From CAZMOK01 sp964567785 (lineage in GTDB: Bacteria > Bacteroidota > Bacteroidia > Bacteroidales > JAGOPY01), in the NCBI GenBank assembly GCA_964567785.1, contig CAZMOK010000066.1, positions 1-16,233 on the forward strand: a DNA stretch of 16,233 bases. Reading direction: 5' to 3'. Position numbers and translations under genes: made by a program. Under the pieces are notes generated by a model that saw only the letters and a list, made by a program, of their open reading frames with translations, made no database searches and had not been told where the DNA came from. This document shows, piece by piece, positions 1 through 8,239 of the stretch (positions are counted from its first letter, which is position 1; the number at the start of each line of letters is the position of its first letter).

Positions 1-62
1 TTATCAGTTATCAGTTATCAGTTATCAGTTATCAGTTATCAGCGGAACGAAGCGATATAGGG
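1..62. repeat. Heptamer tandem repeat plus conserved core (dispersed intergenic element, copy 1)
   Basis: Positions 1-42 are six perfect copies of TTATCAG (CTGATAA on the other strand); the array may continue outside the window. It is followed at 43-62 by a unique core which, read on the minus strand, begins CCCTATATCGCTT and ends with TTCCG before the heptamers. A diverged copy with the same core and CTGATAA units lies at 11723-11790. It sits just downstream of the stop of the secreted FG-GAP protein gene. The repeat is directly visible; calling it a dispersed element is an inference from two copies. Confidence 0.8.
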
Positions 63-70
63 ATTATAAG

Positions 71-2335
71 TTAATGGAGGATGATGATCTTTTTTGAATG
101 GTAGAAATCATTTTGCGTGGATGCGATGGTGAGGAAATACAGCCCGGGTTTCACTGATCCGGTGTTAAACGTTGCTGTTCTCCCTCCGCCTGCAATCATT
201 TTCATCACCTGGTTTCCCGCTCCGTCGAAAAGCCTGAGAAAAAAGGATTTGCCTGCGTCGAACACCTCGAGGTCAACATGCAGCAACCCGCCGGCCGGAT
301 TGGGAAATATGTTTACTTCCCTGTCATCAGAATTTTCACTCACGTCCATGCTCACAGAAGGCTTATTGCCGTTCGTGAAGATCTCCAGTCCGCCCGAAAA
401 ATTACCTGCAATCAGGTCAAGGTCACCGTCGTTGTCTATATCGGCCGGAAGTGCGGCTGTGCGTAAGCCCCTGTCAGGATCCACGGGCTCATCAACAATG
501 TTTTTGAAAAAAGAATCTGATTCTGTGAATTTCCCATCCAGGTTCCCGTCGATATCCGTAAAATAATAGATCTTACCCTGTTCCGATCCTACCAGGAGGC
601 CCGTCTTTCCACCATCATCAAAAAACACAGGCACACTGTAACCATAAAGTGAAACATCGGGGTCGATCACATTCACTTTTCCCAGACTGTCGGTCACGAA
701 GGTAAAGTCAGGATCTTCAGCCGATCCGTCGTTCCGGTAGTAATGCAGGTTGCCTCCCCTCTCCCCTATTACCAGGTCTGTAAGCCCGTCTTTGTTCAGG
801 TCGTAAAGACAGGGAGCGCTGTATTTCCCCACCTCTATTGTTTTGTAGGTGGCAGTCTTGAACACAAGCTCCATCTCATTGCCTTCCACGGCTGTATTTT
901 CATAATGAAGTATGGAACCGTTTTCATTACCTGTAAGCAGGTCCAGGTCGCCATCACCGTCAAGGTCGCCGAATGCGGGTACGATACCAGTAAGTTCCAG
1001 ATCGGAAATACCTGCCACATCTCGCGACATTAACTGGTACGATGGATTTGTGGCTGTTCCCATGTTCTGGAACAGGTTTAATTTACCGATATGATCTGTA
1101 TATAAAAACAGGAATTCATCATAGTAGGAGGTATCGTAATACCCATAATTACCGATGAACAGGTCATCCAGGCCGTCGCCGTTGTAATCGGCAAGCACGG
1201 GATACGCCCCCGCTCCTACATCTATCATACCTCCCTGCAGGAAGTTGTCCTTCCTGAAATCGAAATCGGGCAACGTGTTAGTGCCTGTATTCTCGTAAAG
1301 CCAGACACTCTTGAAATTCTGGTTGATCTCCGGGTTTGGGTCGAAGGGTGAAACCACGAGGTCCTTCACCCCGTCGCCGGTAAGGTCAGTGTAAAGGGTA
1401 ACCGGCATCGAAAAAAGGTTGATATTCCTGCTTCCCTGCGGAAAGTTCCAGTCCTGCGAGATCATATATGCCGAATCTTTTGTGCCACCGTTGGTGAGCG
1501 CCACCAGGCTTGCATAATCCACATCACCCAGCAACAGGTCCAGCACGCCGTCGTCATTAAGGTCGATCATCCGGAAAGTGGACCCCGTATGCCTGTGGTC
1601 GCGGACCTCCCCTGAAGGGACCTGTGCCGGGTTGTTTTTCCATCCGAAGCAGGTATCGAGATAGATCACGTTCGATTCTTCGCTTTCGGCAAAGTAGCCC
1701 CAGCAAAGACCTACCTTTTCATAGTCAAGCGAATCGGTATGCCCGTACTTTTCCACCGACAGGTTTTTATGGTATTCCACAAATGACCCCAGGCCCCAGA
1801 AAGTCAGGATATCCAGGTCACCGTCGCCGTCAAGGTCATCTATCGCCGGGTAGTCAACATAAGTCACAAGGATATTTGTGTATCCGCCCCCCTGGAAAGA
1901 GGTGAGAAAGGGGGAAATGAAAAGATCGAACTTGATCTCCGAAGTACTCACGTTCTTATATACCTTCATGCCGGCCACACCAGGAGAATAGGTGAAGATA
2001 TCCTCCAGTCCGTCTCCATCATAATCTTTCAGGATCATCCAGTCGACCATGGCGGGGAACAATTCAGCATATTCGGGTGCATAATCAAACTGCAGGCCTG
2101 TCCCCGTATCTTCTACCAGGAAAGGCATCAGCCTGTTCCCGGTCCGGTCGAAAGCGATTAGGTCCTTTACACCATCGAAGTCAAGGTCGATCCTGCCGAA
2201 CTGGCATTCGTTCATTCCCCCTGCCCAGGGATACGGATAGCCGGCCCTTGAATCGCCAACCTTAATATCCTGCGCCCGGATCGGGATATAAAATAAAAAA
2301 AGGAAAAATAACAGGGATATAGCTTTTGTTTTCAT
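71..2335 (-). CDS. Secreted FG-GAP/VCBS repeat protein with T9SS C-terminal sorting domain
   Basis: This 754-residue exported protein starts with a signal peptide (Lys-rich start, hydrophobic core to about residue 19, likely cleavage after Ala21 in RAQ). The body holds about nine D-x-D/N-x-D-G calcium-binding loops of the FG-GAP/VCBS type, near residues 51, 104, 167, 258, 317, 383, 457, 512 and 632, often followed by a hydrophobic strand such as LDLLTG. A further degenerate copy lies near 571. These repeats normally fold as a beta-propeller. Residues 672-754 (VNIFPNPAGG onward, ending in GLYFLTI and a Lys-Lys segment) form a type A T9SS sorting domain, so the mature protein should be released or anchored at the cell surface through the PorU pathway. 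No catalytic domain is visible and the ligand is unknown. The gene stands alone and diverges from the response regulator gene. Confidence 0.9.
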   Translation of the reverse strand: MKTKAISLLFFLFLFYIPIRAQDIKVGDSRAGYPYPWAGGMNECQFGRIDLDFDGVKDLIAFDRTGNRLMPFLVEDTGTGLQFDYAPEYAELFPAMVDWMILKDYDGDGLEDIFTYSPGVAGMKVYKNVSTSEIKFDLFISPFLTSFQGGGYTNILVTYVDYPAIDDLDGDGDLDILTFWGLGSFVEYHKNLSVEKYGHTDSLDYEKVGLCWGYFAESEESNVIYLDTCFGWKNNPAQVPSGEVRDHRHTGSTFRMIDLNDDGVLDLLLGDVDYASLVALTNGGTKDSAYMISQDWNFPQGSRNINLFSMPVTLYTDLTGDGVKDLVVSPFDPNPEINQNFKSVWLYENTGTNTLPDFDFRKDNFLQGGMIDVGAGAYPVLADYNGDGLDDLFIGNYGYYDTSYYDEFLFLYTDHIGKLNLFQNMGTATNPSYQLMSRDVAGISDLELTGIVPAFGDLDGDGDLDLLTGNENGSILHYENTAVEGNEMELVFKTATYKTIEVGKYSAPCLYDLNKDGLTDLVIGERGGNLHYYRNDGSAEDPDFTFVTDSLGKVNVIDPDVSLYGYSVPVFFDDGGKTGLLVGSEQGKIYYFTDIDGNLDGKFTESDSFFKNIVDEPVDPDRGLRTAALPADIDNDGDLDLIAGNFSGGLEIFTNGNKPSVSMDVSENSDDREVNIFPNPAGGLLHVDLEVFDAGKSFFLRLFDGAGNQVMKMIAGGGRTATFNTGSVKPGLYFLTIASTQNDFYHSKKIIILH

Positions 2336-2403
2336 TTTTTCACGTATATATAAGTTACCCCGGATAGGACAATTAACCTGACCGGGTCATTGTAATATTA
2401 ATA

Positions 2404-2411
2404 CAAATTTA
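2404..2411 (-). promoter_or_regulatory. Candidate -7 promoter element for the FG-GAP protein gene
   Basis: On the minus strand this reads TAAATTTG, matching the Bacteroidota -7 consensus TAnnTTTG, 68 bases upstream of the ATG. A TTTG that could serve as the -33 box lies 25 bases further upstream, longer than the usual spacing of about 19-21, so the call is tentative. Confidence 0.35.
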
Positions 2412-2476
2412 GTGCTAACCGGCCTTTACTGTATTCCAAATAAGCTCTAATTAACGCACATCTCCTTCACTTTCCC

Positions 2477-2484
2477 TAAATTTG
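2477..2484 (+). promoter_or_regulatory. Candidate -7 promoter element for the response regulator gene
   Basis: TAAATTTG matches the Bacteroidota -7 consensus TAnnTTTG and lies 20 bases before the ATG at 2505. No convincing TTTG -33 box is seen at the expected distance. The 169-base divergent region between the two genes holds this and the opposing candidate. Confidence 0.35.
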
Positions 2485-2504
2485 GATCTTAAAACGATCA
2501 TTTC

Positions 2505-3668
2505 ATGACAAGGATCCTTGTAATTGACGACGAAAAGAGCATCAGGAACACGCTGAAGGAAATACTCGAGCACGAGAAGTACGAGGTAGACACTGCCGGC
2601 TCGGGCGGTGAAGGATTGGAACTGATGAAGGAAAAAGAGTTTGATGTCTTGCTGCTCGACATCAAGATGCCTGAAATGGACGGTATGGAGGTGCTTGCCG
2701 AAGTAATGGAGTCGTATGATATCCCGGTGATAATGATCTCGGGGCACGGAACCATTGAAACAGCCGTTGAGGCATTGAAAATGGGCGCTTACGATTATAT
2801 TGCCAAGCCCCTCGACCTTAACAGGCTGCTGGTAACGGTCAGGAATGCCCTCGACAGGTCCAAGCTTGTCTCGGAAACAAAAGTGCTTAAGAAAAAGGTT
2901 GGTAAGAACTACGATATGATTGGTGAGTCGGAGGCAATTAAAGAGATCAAGGACCTCATTGCCAGGGTGGCTCCAACCAGCGCGAGGGTGCTGATAACCG
3001 GCGAAAGCGGGACAGGCAAAGAGATAGTGGCCCGGTGGATACACGAACAGAGCAACCGGGCCAAAGCTCCTTTTGTAGAGGTTAATTGTGCTGCCATCCC
3101 CGGTGAACTGATCGAAAGCAAGCTTTTCGGCCATGAAAAGGGCTCATTCACCTCCGCCATCAAGCAACGGAAAGGTGATTTTGAAACAGCTCACGGCGGT
3201 ACACTTTTTCTTGATGAAATTGGCGACATGAGCCTGCCTGCACAGGCAAAAGTGCTCAGGGCCCTGCAGGAAAACAAGATCATGCGGGTGGGGGGAGAAA
3301 AAGAGATACCTGTGGATGTACGCATTATAGCTGCCACAAACAAAAACCTTCAAAAAGAGATCGGGAACAACAGGTTCAGGGAAGACCTTTACCACAGGCT
3401 GAGCGTTATCATCATCAACGTTCCCCCACTTAATGAACGTCTTGACGATATACCCCTCCTGGCAGATCACTTCATGGAACTGGTAAGCGAAGAACAGGGA
3501 CGCAAGCCTATCCCTTTCACTGACGACGCCATCAAAGAACTGAAAAAGATAAAATGGACGGGCAACATCAGGGAGCTCAGGAATGTGGTTGAAAGGCTGG
3601 CCATCCTCTGTGATAAGAAGGTTACCGGTGAAGATGTAAAGAAATATTCAATGCCCCTGCAAAAGTAA
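2505..3668 (+). CDS. NtrC-family response regulator (receiver plus sigma-54-type AAA+ domain, no HTH)
   Basis: The 387-residue protein has two domains. Residues 1-120 are a CheY-like receiver with acidic pocket Asp8/Asp9, phospho-acceptor Asp52 (LLLDIKMPEMDG), switch Ser79 and Lys101 (AKPLD). Residues 137-370 are a sigma-54-type AAA+ ATPase: Walker A GESGTGKE at 166-173, the sigma-54 contact loop at 213-218, Walker B GGTLFLDE at 231-238, FREDLYHRL at 291-299 and WTGNIRELRN at 351-360. The contact loop reads GSFTSA instead of GAFTGA. The chain stops about 25 residues after the AAA+ core, so the Fis-type helix-turn-helix of NtrC (about 440-470 residues) is missing. It may act without specific DNA binding, or through a partner. 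No histidine kinase gene is nearby. The gene converges on the DUF4831 gene with two bases between stop codons. Confidence 0.9.
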   Translation: MTRILVIDDEKSIRNTLKEILEHEKYEVDTAGSGGEGLELMKEKEFDVLLLDIKMPEMDGMEVLAEVMESYDIPVIMISGHGTIETAVEALKMGAYDYIAKPLDLNRLLVTVRNALDRSKLVSETKVLKKKVGKNYDMIGESEAIKEIKDLIARVAPTSARVLITGESGTGKEIVARWIHEQSNRAKAPFVEVNCAAIPGELIESKLFGHEKGSFTSAIKQRKGDFETAHGGTLFLDEIGDMSLPAQAKVLRALQENKIMRVGGEKEIPVDVRIIAATNKNLQKEIGNNRFREDLYHRLSVIIINVPPLNERLDDIPLLADHFMELVSEEQGRKPIPFTDDAIKELKKIKWTGNIRELRNVVERLAILCDKKVTGEDVKKYSMPLQK

Positions 3669-3670
3669 AA

Positions 3671-4810
3671 TTACTGTGGCTGTATCCTCACCATCTCAAT
3701 ATTCCCGGTGGAAGTATTGATGCTGAAATCCTTCACACCGCGTGGCAAAGTCCTCAGTGAACCAAACTGGTTTATGTTCATCCTTGAGGTTTGTAAAACA
3801 TCCTCATCGTAGATGACCGAAAGGCTTACCGGAACGGAAACCCTGTAAACAATGCCATCCGGATTTTCAATGGCTGAGGAGCCTTTCCCCGGCTTTTCCC
3901 CGGCTGAACCAAATTGCAGGAATATCTTCTCATCCTTGTCCTGTGTAAGGAACCCTTCATCCTCCGACCATGCTATCAGGGGTACCTGTTCCCCCATATC
4001 TACAGGGTCAGGTATAAAGAAAAAACTTTTTGACAGGGTCTCTTTCCTGGTAATTCCCGTAAAAAGCCTGAGGTAGGAACGCTCCATCTCATCCAGCTTA
4101 CCATACATGAATTCCATGGCACCCTCGTCATAGGCTGTCTCCTGGTAACCGACAAGCAGTTTGTACTTGTCTTCCTTCAGCCTGTTGATGATTTCGGCAG
4201 CTTCCCGGGCCTTGTCCTCTTCTGTTTTTTCCTCAAGATACCTCCTGAGAATGTATTTTTCGATGGTAGTGGTATCTATCGTGACCACCCTTCTGATCGT
4301 ATCGGTCCTCTCGGTTTTAGCCGTTCGGGTATAGCCCGGGAACAGATTGCCGGGTATTCCTTTATCAAAACTTTCACTTTGCCAGGCCTCCCCTGCTTCA
4401 TCTTCGTCCCTGAAATGTCCGGATAACATACCTGAAGCGCCGGTTTTCAGCCAGAACTCCCGGTCCGATTTTTCCGGGAGTTTAACAAGGTAGAACTGCT
4501 CGGGATCCGGTTCTGTGAATGATGTTATGTTTATGTCATCCACTGTGTAGTAAAAGTCGTTTTCCATAATAACAGACTCAATTCCGAGAAGGCTGGGGGC
4601 ATATATGGCAAAGGGGCCCCTGAACTCACTGACCCTTGTGACGGTCAGGTCAATTTTCAGGACAGTCCTGGGTAAATTGTAGAGGATCCCTGCTTGCTGC
4701 TGCTCTCCGCTTATATCGTCAATATGTGTTACCACAGGCTGACCGTTGACATGGATGTTTACAGCGACCAGGATGGCCACAATTGTGAATCTTTGTAATA
4801 GCTTGCCCAT
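3671..4810 (-). CDS. DUF4831 family exported protein
   Basis: This 379-residue protein has an N-terminal signal peptide (hydrophobic segment about residues 8-20, likely cleavage before Gln24). The first part contains the pattern YNLPRTVLKIDLTVT followed by a conserved GPFAIYAPSLLG segment, and an EPDP motif near residue 99. This is typical of DUF4831, a family of unknown function known to me mainly from Bacteroidota. Residues about 185-220 are charged and probably helical. It is the last gene of the minus-strand run and follows glnN by six bases, so it is probably co-transcribed with it. The location is periplasmic or outer-membrane associated by inference from the signal peptide. No enzyme motif is visible and I assign no function. 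Confidence 0.8.
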   Translation of the reverse strand: MGKLLQRFTIVAILVAVNIHVNGQPVVTHIDDISGEQQQAGILYNLPRTVLKIDLTVTRVSEFRGPFAIYAPSLLGIESVIMENDFYYTVDDINITSFTEPDPEQFYLVKLPEKSDREFWLKTGASGMLSGHFRDEDEAGEAWQSESFDKGIPGNLFPGYTRTAKTERTDTIRRVVTIDTTTIEKYILRRYLEEKTEEDKAREAAEIINRLKEDKYKLLVGYQETAYDEGAMEFMYGKLDEMERSYLRLFTGITRKETLSKSFFFIPDPVDMGEQVPLIAWSEDEGFLTQDKDEKIFLQFGSAGEKPGKGSSAIENPDGIVYRVSVPVSLSVIYDEDVLQTSRMNINQFGSLRTLPRGVKDFSINTSTGNIEMVRIQPQ

Positions 4811-4816
4811 AAGATC

Positions 4817-6760
4817 TTATTTTAAGAACAGGAGCTCCCTGTATTTCGGTAAGGTCCACAGGCTGTCTTCCACCATAAGCTCGAGCTTATCGACATGATA
4901 CCTGATGACCTCGAAATAGGGGACCACCTTTTCATTGTATGCAATTGCTTTTTTTTCCACATTTTCCATCCTGTTGGCCTTCTTTCTCTCTTCCAGCATG
5001 GCCGCCACATTCACCCTAACCTTATCTATATGCTCCGATATTTCCTTAATGGCCTCTATCTGGCTTTTTGAAAGCTTCACATAGGATTTTGTATCTACTA
5101 CCTCTTTCATTCCCATAGCATTTTCGATCAGGGCATTCTGGTGTTTGATGGCAGTAGGTATGATATGGTTTTTCGAGAGGTCACCGATCACCCTNNNNNN
5201 NNNNNNNNNNNNNNNNNNNNNNNNNNNNNNNNNNNNNNNNNNNNNNNNNNNNNNNNNNNNNNNNNNNNNNNNNNNNNNNNNNNNNNNNNNNNNNATTGCT
5301 ATCATGGCCCTGGAACAGGTATCTGAAGAGCCTACGGCCCTGAATTCAAACTTGTTACCGGTAAAGGCAAAGGGCGAGGTCCTGTTCCTGTCAGTATTAT
5401 CCTGAAGGATCTCCGGGATCTTGGAAATATTCAGGTTGAGCTCTGCCTGCAACTCTGCAGTCACTTTCCCGTTCTCCATCTTCTCCTCGATACTGTTGAG
5501 GAGTTTGGTAAGGTGAGAACCTATAAAGGCAGATATAATGGCCGGGGGCGCTTCATTGGCTCCAAGCCTCAGGTCGTTGCCTGATGAGGCTATGGCAGCC
5601 CTGAGCAGCTCTGAATTATCGTCAACGGCCTTGAGGATGTTCACCAGGAAGGTAAGGAAAAGCAGGTTCGACTTCGATGTCTTTCCCGGCGATAACAGGT
5701 TGATCCCCGTATCGGTTGAAAGCGACCAGTTGTTATGCTTGCCCGACCCGTTGACTTTCGAGAAAGGCTTCTCATGCAGCAAGACCGTAAAATCATGGTG
5801 CTTGGCTATCTTTTTCATCAGGTGCATGAGCAACTGGTTGTGATCTACGGCAAGGTTGGCCTCGGAGTAGACCGGGGCGCACTCATACTGGTTCGGGGCT
5901 ACCTCGTTATGCCTTGTTTTCAAAGGTATTCCCAGGCGGTGGGCCTCATACTCAAAATCTTTCATGAAATGGGCCACCCTCTCATGGATGCTCCCGAAAT
6001 AATGATCGGAAAGTTGCTGGTCCTTGGCTGAGGCGTGGCCGAAAACTGTGCGCCCGGTGAGCACAAGATCAGGTCTTGCAGTATAAAGGGCCGAATCGAC
6101 CAGGAAGTATTCCTGCTCCCAGCCAAGGGTGGCGATCACCTTGTTCACGTCTTTCATAAAATACCTGCAGACCTCAACGGCGGCCTCATCCACCGCACTC
6201 AGCGCCCTCAGCAAAGGGGTCTTGAAATCCAGGGCTTCTCCCGTATAGGAAACAAAGATCGTTGGGATACAAAGGGTCTTATCCATTATGAAGGCCGGGG
6301 AAGTAGGGTCCCAGGCTGTGTAGCCCCTGGCCTCGAACGTATTCCTGATGCCACCGCTAGGGAAGCTCGAGGCATCGGGTTCCTGCTGGACAAGCTGGTC
6401 GGCGTTGAAATTCTCTATGGCTGCCCCTTCGTCCTCAGGTATTATGAAAGCATCGTGCTTTTCGGCAGTTGCCCCGGTAAGAGGATGGAACCAGTGAGTA
6501 TAATGGGTGGCCCCTTTGTTTATGGCCCACGATTTCATGGAGGCAGCCACCTGGTCGGCTATCTTGCGCTGTATCCTTATTCCCTTTTCAATAGAATCGA
6601 TCACCATCCCATAAGCCTCCTTCGGCAGGTATTCGCGCATTACCTTCCGGTTGAAGGTCATCTCACCATAGTAATCTGAGATCTTATCCGAGGGAAAGTC
6701 ATTCTTCTTAATTTTTCTTGATAATACTATTTCCAGGGTCTTAAATCTGAAATTTTCCAT
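4817..6760 (-). CDS. glnN: Glutamine synthetase type III (interrupted by an assembly gap)
   Basis: Type III glutamine synthetase makes glutamine from glutamate and ammonia using ATP, as a cytosolic oligomer. Recognisable blocks are GWEQEYFLVD (213-222), RHNEVAPNQYE (283-293), HEKPFSKVNGSGKHNNW (329-345) and the DRNRTSPFAFTGNKFEFR block from 457, followed by AVGS. The 100-N gap (5195-5294) falls after residue 488. The frame is the same on both sides, so the real gap length should be 1 modulo 3. Only 613 real residues are present, whereas type III enzymes are about 700-730 long, so roughly 100 residues are probably hidden in the gap. It starts five bases after the symporter stop and precedes the DUF4831 gene by six bases. 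I see no separate promoter. An ammonium-responsive signal cannot be seen from the sequence. Confidence 0.93.
   Translation of the reverse strand: MENFRFKTLEIVLSRKIKKNDFPSDKISDYYGEMTFNRKVMREYLPKEAYGMVIDSIEKGIRIQRKIADQVAASMKSWAINKGATHYTHWFHPLTGATAEKHDAFIIPEDEGAAIENFNADQLVQQEPDASSFPSGGIRNTFEARGYTAWDPTSPAFIMDKTLCIPTIFVSYTGEALDFKTPLLRALSAVDEAAVEVCRYFMKDVNKVIATLGWEQEYFLVDSALYTARPDLVLTGRTVFGHASAKDQQLSDHYFGSIHERVAHFMKDFEYEAHRLGIPLKTRHNEVAPNQYECAPVYSEANLAVDHNQLLMHLMKKIAKHHDFTVLLHEKPFSKVNGSGKHNNWSLSTDTGINLLSPGKTSKSNLLFLTFLVNILKAVDDNSELLRAAIASSGNDLRLGANEAPPAIISAFIGSHLTKLLNSIEEKMENGKVTAELQAELNLNISKIPEILQDNTDRNRTSPFAFTGNKFEFRAVGSSDTCSRAMIAXXXXXXXXXXXXXXXXXXXXXXXXXXXXXXXXXXRVIGDLSKNHIIPTAIKHQNALIENAMGMKEVVDTKSYVKLSKSQIEAIKEISEHIDKVRVNVAAMLEERKKANRMENVEKKAIAYNEKVVPYFEVIRYHVDKLELMVEDSLWTLPKYRELLFLK
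5195..5294. other. Assembly gap (100 N) inside glnN
   Basis: A run of exactly 100 N, the conventional placeholder for a gap of unknown size. It replaces part of the C-terminal half of glnN. From the usual family length the missing stretch is probably nearer 300-350 bases. No repeat is visible at either edge. Confidence 0.97.
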
Positions 6761-6765
6761 TAGCG

Positions 6766-8223
6766 TTAGTTTCTTTTAGGATTGTAGCTGATAAATAAGA
6801 GTCCTAGCGCAGTAAAAATACCATTTATAATAAGCATCTCGAATCCAAAATTATAACCATTTAGTAACATTTTGTCATAAATACTTAATAAATAACACAT
6901 TACGGGTGAAATAACTGCTACAACCGGAACATAATTGTCCCTGACTTCCCTGCGTGTAAAAAGCCCGAATGCAAACATCCCCAGTAAAGGCCCGTAAGTG
7001 TATCCTGCAACAGTGAACAGGGTAGATATAACAGATTCGTCATTGATGGCCCTGAATACAATGATCACCATAAGCACTGAAAAAGCAATAACCAGATGTA
7101 CCCGCTGCCTCAGCCTGATCTTATCCCTGTCGGTTTTCATCTCACTCTTTTCTATACCCAGAATATCGACACTGAATGAGGTTGTTAGGGCGGTAAGGGC
7201 GCTGTCGGCACTTGAATAAGCCGCAGCGATAAGCCCTATTATAAACATCACCCCTGCCACTGCCGGCAGATTCTGAAGGGCCACTGTCGGGAAAATATGG
7301 TCTGTCCTTTCCGGAAATCCAATCCCGGTATTAGCAGAGTAAATAATTAAAATGGCCCCAAGGGATAAGAACAACAGGTTGACGGGAACCAGGGCCGCAC
7401 TCATCCAGTAAATGTTCTTCTTCGACTCCTTAAGGTTGCGACAGGTGAGGTTCTTCTGCATCATGTCCTGGTCGAGGCCGGTCATCACGATGGCAATGAA
7501 GGCACCGGCAAGGAAATCTTTCAGGAAGAAATGCCGGTCCTGCCAATCGGTGATGAACATGGTTGAGTAATCACTCTTCTTTACGGTTGTAATAAGCTCG
7601 AGCAGGCTGAGATCCATCTGATTTGCTATGATCAGGATGGTCACGAAGAGCGACAGTAGCATGAATGTGGTCTGCAGCGTGTCGGTCCAGACAATTGTCT
7701 TGATCCCCGACCTGTAAGTGTATAAGAGTATCAGTATGATGAATGAAGTAACCGTAACCACGAAGGGGATGTTCCAGTGGTCGAAAACAAAAACCTGCAG
7801 TATATCAACTACAAGGAACATCCTGAATGAAGCCCCAATCACCCTGGATATCAGGAAGAAAGAAGCGCCGGTCTTGTACGACCAGAAACCAAAGCGTCTT
7901 TCCAGGTACGTATAGATCGAAGTGAGCTCCATTTTGTAATAAAGGGGCAGCAGCACATTGGCGATCACATAATACCCCAGCAGGTACCCCAGCACGATCA
8001 TCATGTAAGAAAAGCTGGTGTTCAGTACATCACCGGGGATCGAAATAAAGGTGACCCCTGACAATGAGGCCCCGATCATACCATAGGCCACCACAAACCA
8101 GGGCGACTGGCGGTTGCCAAGGAAAAAAGTTCTGTTGTCGGTCTTTTTTGAGGTAAGTATGCTTACTGTGAACAGAAGTACCGTATAGACAAGAAAACTT
8201 ATGAATATGGATAATGGGGTCAC
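6766..8223 (-). CDS. Sodium/solute symporter (SSS family)
   Basis: This 485-residue inner-membrane protein has about 13 hydrophobic segments. The pattern is that of the solute:sodium symporter family: an N-terminal helix, then FFLGNRQSPWFVVAYGMIGA with SLSGVTFISIPG, the segment GLDQDMMQKNLTCRN near the middle, and AAAYSSADSALTALTTSF in the eighth or ninth helix, where the family has its Na+ site serines. The solute cannot be told from sequence; the family carries sugars, amino acids, sialic acid and other solutes. Translation appears to begin with GTG (8221-8223), because an in-frame TGA lies just upstream and no ATG exists near the expected N-terminus. It begins 16 bases after the corrected gmhB stop and ends five bases before glnN, so it sits inside the operon. 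Confidence 0.9.
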   Translation of the reverse strand: MTPLSIFISFLVYTVLLFTVSILTSKKTDNRTFFLGNRQSPWFVVAYGMIGASLSGVTFISIPGDVLNTSFSYMMIVLGYLLGYYVIANVLLPLYYKMELTSIYTYLERRFGFWSYKTGASFFLISRVIGASFRMFLVVDILQVFVFDHWNIPFVVTVTSFIILILLYTYRSGIKTIVWTDTLQTTFMLLSLFVTILIIANQMDLSLLELITTVKKSDYSTMFITDWQDRHFFLKDFLAGAFIAIVMTGLDQDMMQKNLTCRNLKESKKNIYWMSAALVPVNLLFLSLGAILIIYSANTGIGFPERTDHIFPTVALQNLPAVAGVMFIIGLIAAAYSSADSALTALTTSFSVDILGIEKSEMKTDRDKIRLRQRVHLVIAFSVLMVIIVFRAINDESVISTLFTVAGYTYGPLLGMFAFGLFTRREVRDNYVPVVAVISPVMCYLLSIYDKMLLNGYNFGFEMLIINGIFTALGLLFISYNPKRN

Positions 8224-8239
8224 GGATCAGGAGTGGATT

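Noticed and set aside
1..42. CRISPR-like array
   Set aside because: The units are seven bases long and directly adjacent, without spacers, and no cas genes are near.
2451..3134. A 227-codon open frame on the minus strand
   Set aside because: It is antisense to the response regulator gene and is explained by codon bias of the real gene.
3666..3673. Terminator between the convergent response regulator and DUF4831 genes
   Set aside because: Only two bases separate the stop codons and no hairpin is visible; transcripts must end inside the opposing genes.
6035..6679. A 214-codon open frame on the plus strand
   Set aside because: It lies wholly antisense to the well-supported glnN and its translation resembles no family I recognise.
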